NCBI GenBank assembly: GCA_016844285.1
Contig: JAENIS010000073.1
Span: 1 to 7,432, forward strand
DNA length: 7,432 bases
Reading direction: 5' to 3'
Source: Dehalococcoidales bacterium
GTDB taxonomy: Bacteria; Chloroflexota; Dehalococcoidia; Dehalococcoidales; UBA2162
The notes beneath the pieces were generated by a model. It did not search any database. It was not told the DNA's origin and saw only the letters and a list, made by a program, of their open reading frames with translations. The stretch's first letter is position 1; every line of letters starts with the position of its first letter. Below are positions 6,085-7,432 of this stretch, piece after piece. The position numbers were made by a program, and so were the translations under genes.

Positions 6085-6245
6085 ACCAGCGCTATTTTGG
6101 AATTAAATAGGCTGTTCTAAAGCGCCTATGTACGGTACAGATGTCTAAAAGAGATGAGAACGACCCATTGTATCCTATTAGTCTTTGCTATCCCGGAATG
6201 TACTGCCAGCGAATCAACCGGGAAATAATACAGGTGAGGGAACAA
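6069..6245 (+). other. Putative 5' leader of serC
   Basis: If the promoter at 6034-6062 is used, this stretch is transcribed ahead of serC. It contains small pairings: TCCCGG (6191-6196) with CCGGGA (6218-6223), and the odd palindrome TGTACGGTACA (6129-6139). An in-frame ATG at 6141 would add 35 residues to SerC, but it has no ribosome-binding site and the extra residues do not belong to the family. I do not recognise a T-box or known riboswitch here. Confidence 0.3.
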
Positions 6246-7331
6246 ATGGTAAAAAGAAACGTCAATTTTAATCCCGGCCCGGCGGCTCTGCCGCTGGAAG
6301 TTCTTAAGATTGTGCAGGGAGAGGTCCTTGATTACCAGGGCAGCGGAATATCAATCATGGAAAGCTCCCATCGCGAAAAAGAATTCGAAGCGGTTAATGA
6401 CCAGGCAATCGCGCTGGTACATGAACTACTCGGACTTGGCACTGATTACCAGGTGCTATTCCTGGGCGGCGGCGCATCCACTCAGTTCGACCTGATACCA
6501 ATGAACTTTATCGGCGATGCCCAGATGGCCGCTTACGTGGACACTGGCGAATTTGCTTCCAAAGCCCTGAAGGAATGCCAGATTGTGGCCAAAGCGCACG
6601 TGGCGTTTTCCTCCAAAGAGCTGAAGTATCGCCGGGTGCCGAAGATGAGCGAGATTAAGTACCCGGAGGATGTGGCTTATCTCCATGTCTGCTCGAACAA
6701 CACTATCGAAGGGACCCAGTTCCAGGAGTTTCCGAATACCGGCAAGGTTCCGCTGGTAGCCGATATGTCTTCGGATATCGCCTCACGGCGGCTGGATTTC
6801 AAGAAGTTTTCCCTGATTTACGCCGGAGCACAGAAAAACCTCGGCGTGGCGGGTGTGACACTGGTCGTCATCCGTAATGATTTTCTGGCGAAGGCCAAAA
6901 AAGGCCTTCCGACCATGTTAAGCTACAAGACCTTTGCGGACAATAAATCGCTATACAACACGCCTCCGGTATTCGGAGTGTATATCATGAAGCTGGTATT
7001 GGAGTGGCTCAAGAGCAAGGGCGGTCTGGCAGGAATGGAGAAAATCAACATGGCCAAGAAGGATTTGCTGTATAGCGCCATCGACGCCGCTCCGGATTTC
7101 TATAAAGGTCCCGCCGAGAAGGACTGCCGGAGCATGATGAACGTTACCTTACGACTGCCTACTGAAGACCTGGAGAACAAATTCATTGCCGAGGCCAAGA
7201 AAGAAGGCTTCCTGGGCATTAAGGGCCACCGCTCCGTCGGGGGCATCCGCTTCTCGATATATAACGCGGTGTCTCTTGAGGACATACAGAAGATAGTGGA
7301 CTTCATGGGCAAGTTCCGCAAGTCTGCCTGA
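6246..7331 (+). CDS. serC: Phosphoserine aminotransferase
   Basis: SerC is a PLP-dependent class V aminotransferase in the cytoplasm. It converts 3-phosphohydroxypyruvate plus glutamate to O-phosphoserine plus 2-oxoglutarate, the second step of serine synthesis; it can also act in pyridoxine synthesis. The 361-residue product has the usual family length. It opens with NFNPGPAALP, then GGGASTQFDLIPMN (74-87, cofactor phosphate region), NNTIEGTQF (151-159) and VADMSSDI with Asp173. The Schiff-base Lys197 lies in IYAGAQKNLG, and KGHRSVGGIRFSIYNA (326-341) is the substrate-binding end typical of SerC. The ATG at 6246 was chosen because GGTGAGGG lies a few bases upstream and the family motif begins directly after it; the open frame back to 6141 is not conserved-looking. 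No serA or serB is visible next to it. Confidence 0.97.
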   Translation: MVKRNVNFNPGPAALPLEVLKIVQGEVLDYQGSGISIMESSHREKEFEAVNDQAIALVHELLGLGTDYQVLFLGGGASTQFDLIPMNFIGDAQMAAYVDTGEFASKALKECQIVAKAHVAFSSKELKYRRVPKMSEIKYPEDVAYLHVCSNNTIEGTQFQEFPNTGKVPLVADMSSDIASRRLDFKKFSLIYAGAQKNLGVAGVTLVVIRNDFLAKAKKGLPTMLSYKTFADNKSLYNTPPVFGVYIMKLVLEWLKSKGGLAGMEKINMAKKDLLYSAIDAAPDFYKGPAEKDCRSMMNVTLRLPTEDLENKFIAEAKKEGFLGIKGHRSVGGIRFSIYNAVSLEDIQKIVDFMGKFRKSA

Positions 7332-7386
7332 AATTCGTGATACAAAAACACCGATAATTATCTCAACACTCTAAACAAGGGATGGT

Positions 7387-7432
7387 ATGGTGAAATACCC
7401 TCCCTGGATTAATATTTCCAATCTCGATAGGC
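7387..7432 (+). CDS. Start of a probable downstream gene, cut by the window end
   Basis: An open frame begins at the ATG at 7387 and reads MVKYPPWINISNLDR before the sequence ends. AAGGGA lies about four bases upstream as a possible ribosome-binding site, and the frame starts 55 bases after the serC stop, a fitting distance for a next gene in the same direction. Fifteen codons are too few to identify a family. No terminator is seen between serC and this ORF, so they may be cotranscribed. Confidence 0.4.
   Translation, partial: MVKYPPWINISNLDR

Larger units (their letters stand above)
5453..6245. other. 793-base stretch without a confident gene
   Basis: Between the response regulator and serC there is no long or recognisable gene. 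On the - strand it holds three small tentative ORFs (6068-5808, 5817-5701, 5685-5587), listed separately. A good + strand promoter-like sequence lies at 6034-6062, followed by a leader region before serC. The part nearest the response regulator (5453-5586) shows nothing beyond a possible -10 box. No tRNA, repeat array or mobile-element ends were seen. Confidence 0.6.

Noticed and set aside
6061..6129. ATAGGC copies at 6061, 6107 and inverted at 6124 as a binding-site array
   Set aside because: A six-base word recurring three times in AT-rich DNA is easily chance, and the spacing is irregular.
6141..6245. Longer SerC start at 6141 adding 35 residues
   Set aside because: There is no ribosome-binding site, the added residues do not resemble SerC, and the ATG at 6246 has GGTGAGGG upstream and begins right at the family's N-terminal motif.

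Overview
The window looks like bacterial chromosome of moderate base composition. The protein styles point to an uncultivated Chloroflexota, probably Dehalococcoidia. The reasons are the CARDB-type and beta-sandwich surface modules ending in a C-terminal membrane anchor, a membrane-anchored transglutaminase-like protein with a DCDDYA motif, and a KdpE-like response regulator. This assignment rests on protein style only. No rRNA, tRNA, CRISPR array, insertion sequence or phage structural cluster was seen.

Region 1 (11-3562, + strand) is a compact three-gene unit. The first gene encodes an exported protein with a SipW-cognate-like signal (SFNDQETSNAN) and three tandem phage-collar-like repeats, each with two histidine clusters. 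The second gene overlaps it and encodes a SipW-type (S26B) signal peptidase with a Ser/His pair. The third starts 5 bases later and encodes a membrane-anchored protein with a TasA/camelysin-like N-terminal domain, a central beta-sandwich-like region, a CARDB-like domain and a C-terminal membrane helix. The inferred logic is a dedicated peptidase processing its neighbours for assembly of a surface structure. This is the most interesting part of the window.

Region 2 (3563-5452) holds a small two-helix membrane protein on the + strand behind a plausible promoter. On the - strand are a membrane-anchored transglutaminase-like protein and an OmpR/PhoB-family response regulator with its own intrinsic terminator. 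No histidine kinase is visible.

Region 3 (5453-6245) has no confident gene. On the - strand it carries a string of small ORFs (86, 38 and 32 codons). The first two overlap in stop/start fashion and an AAAGGAGG ribosome-binding site lies just before the second. They could be real small genes or the remains of a broken gene. A good sigma-70-like + strand promoter sits at 6034-6062.

Region 4 (6246-7432) contains serC, the phosphoserine aminotransferase of serine biosynthesis, complete and of normal length, followed by the first 15 codons of a probable next gene cut by the window end.
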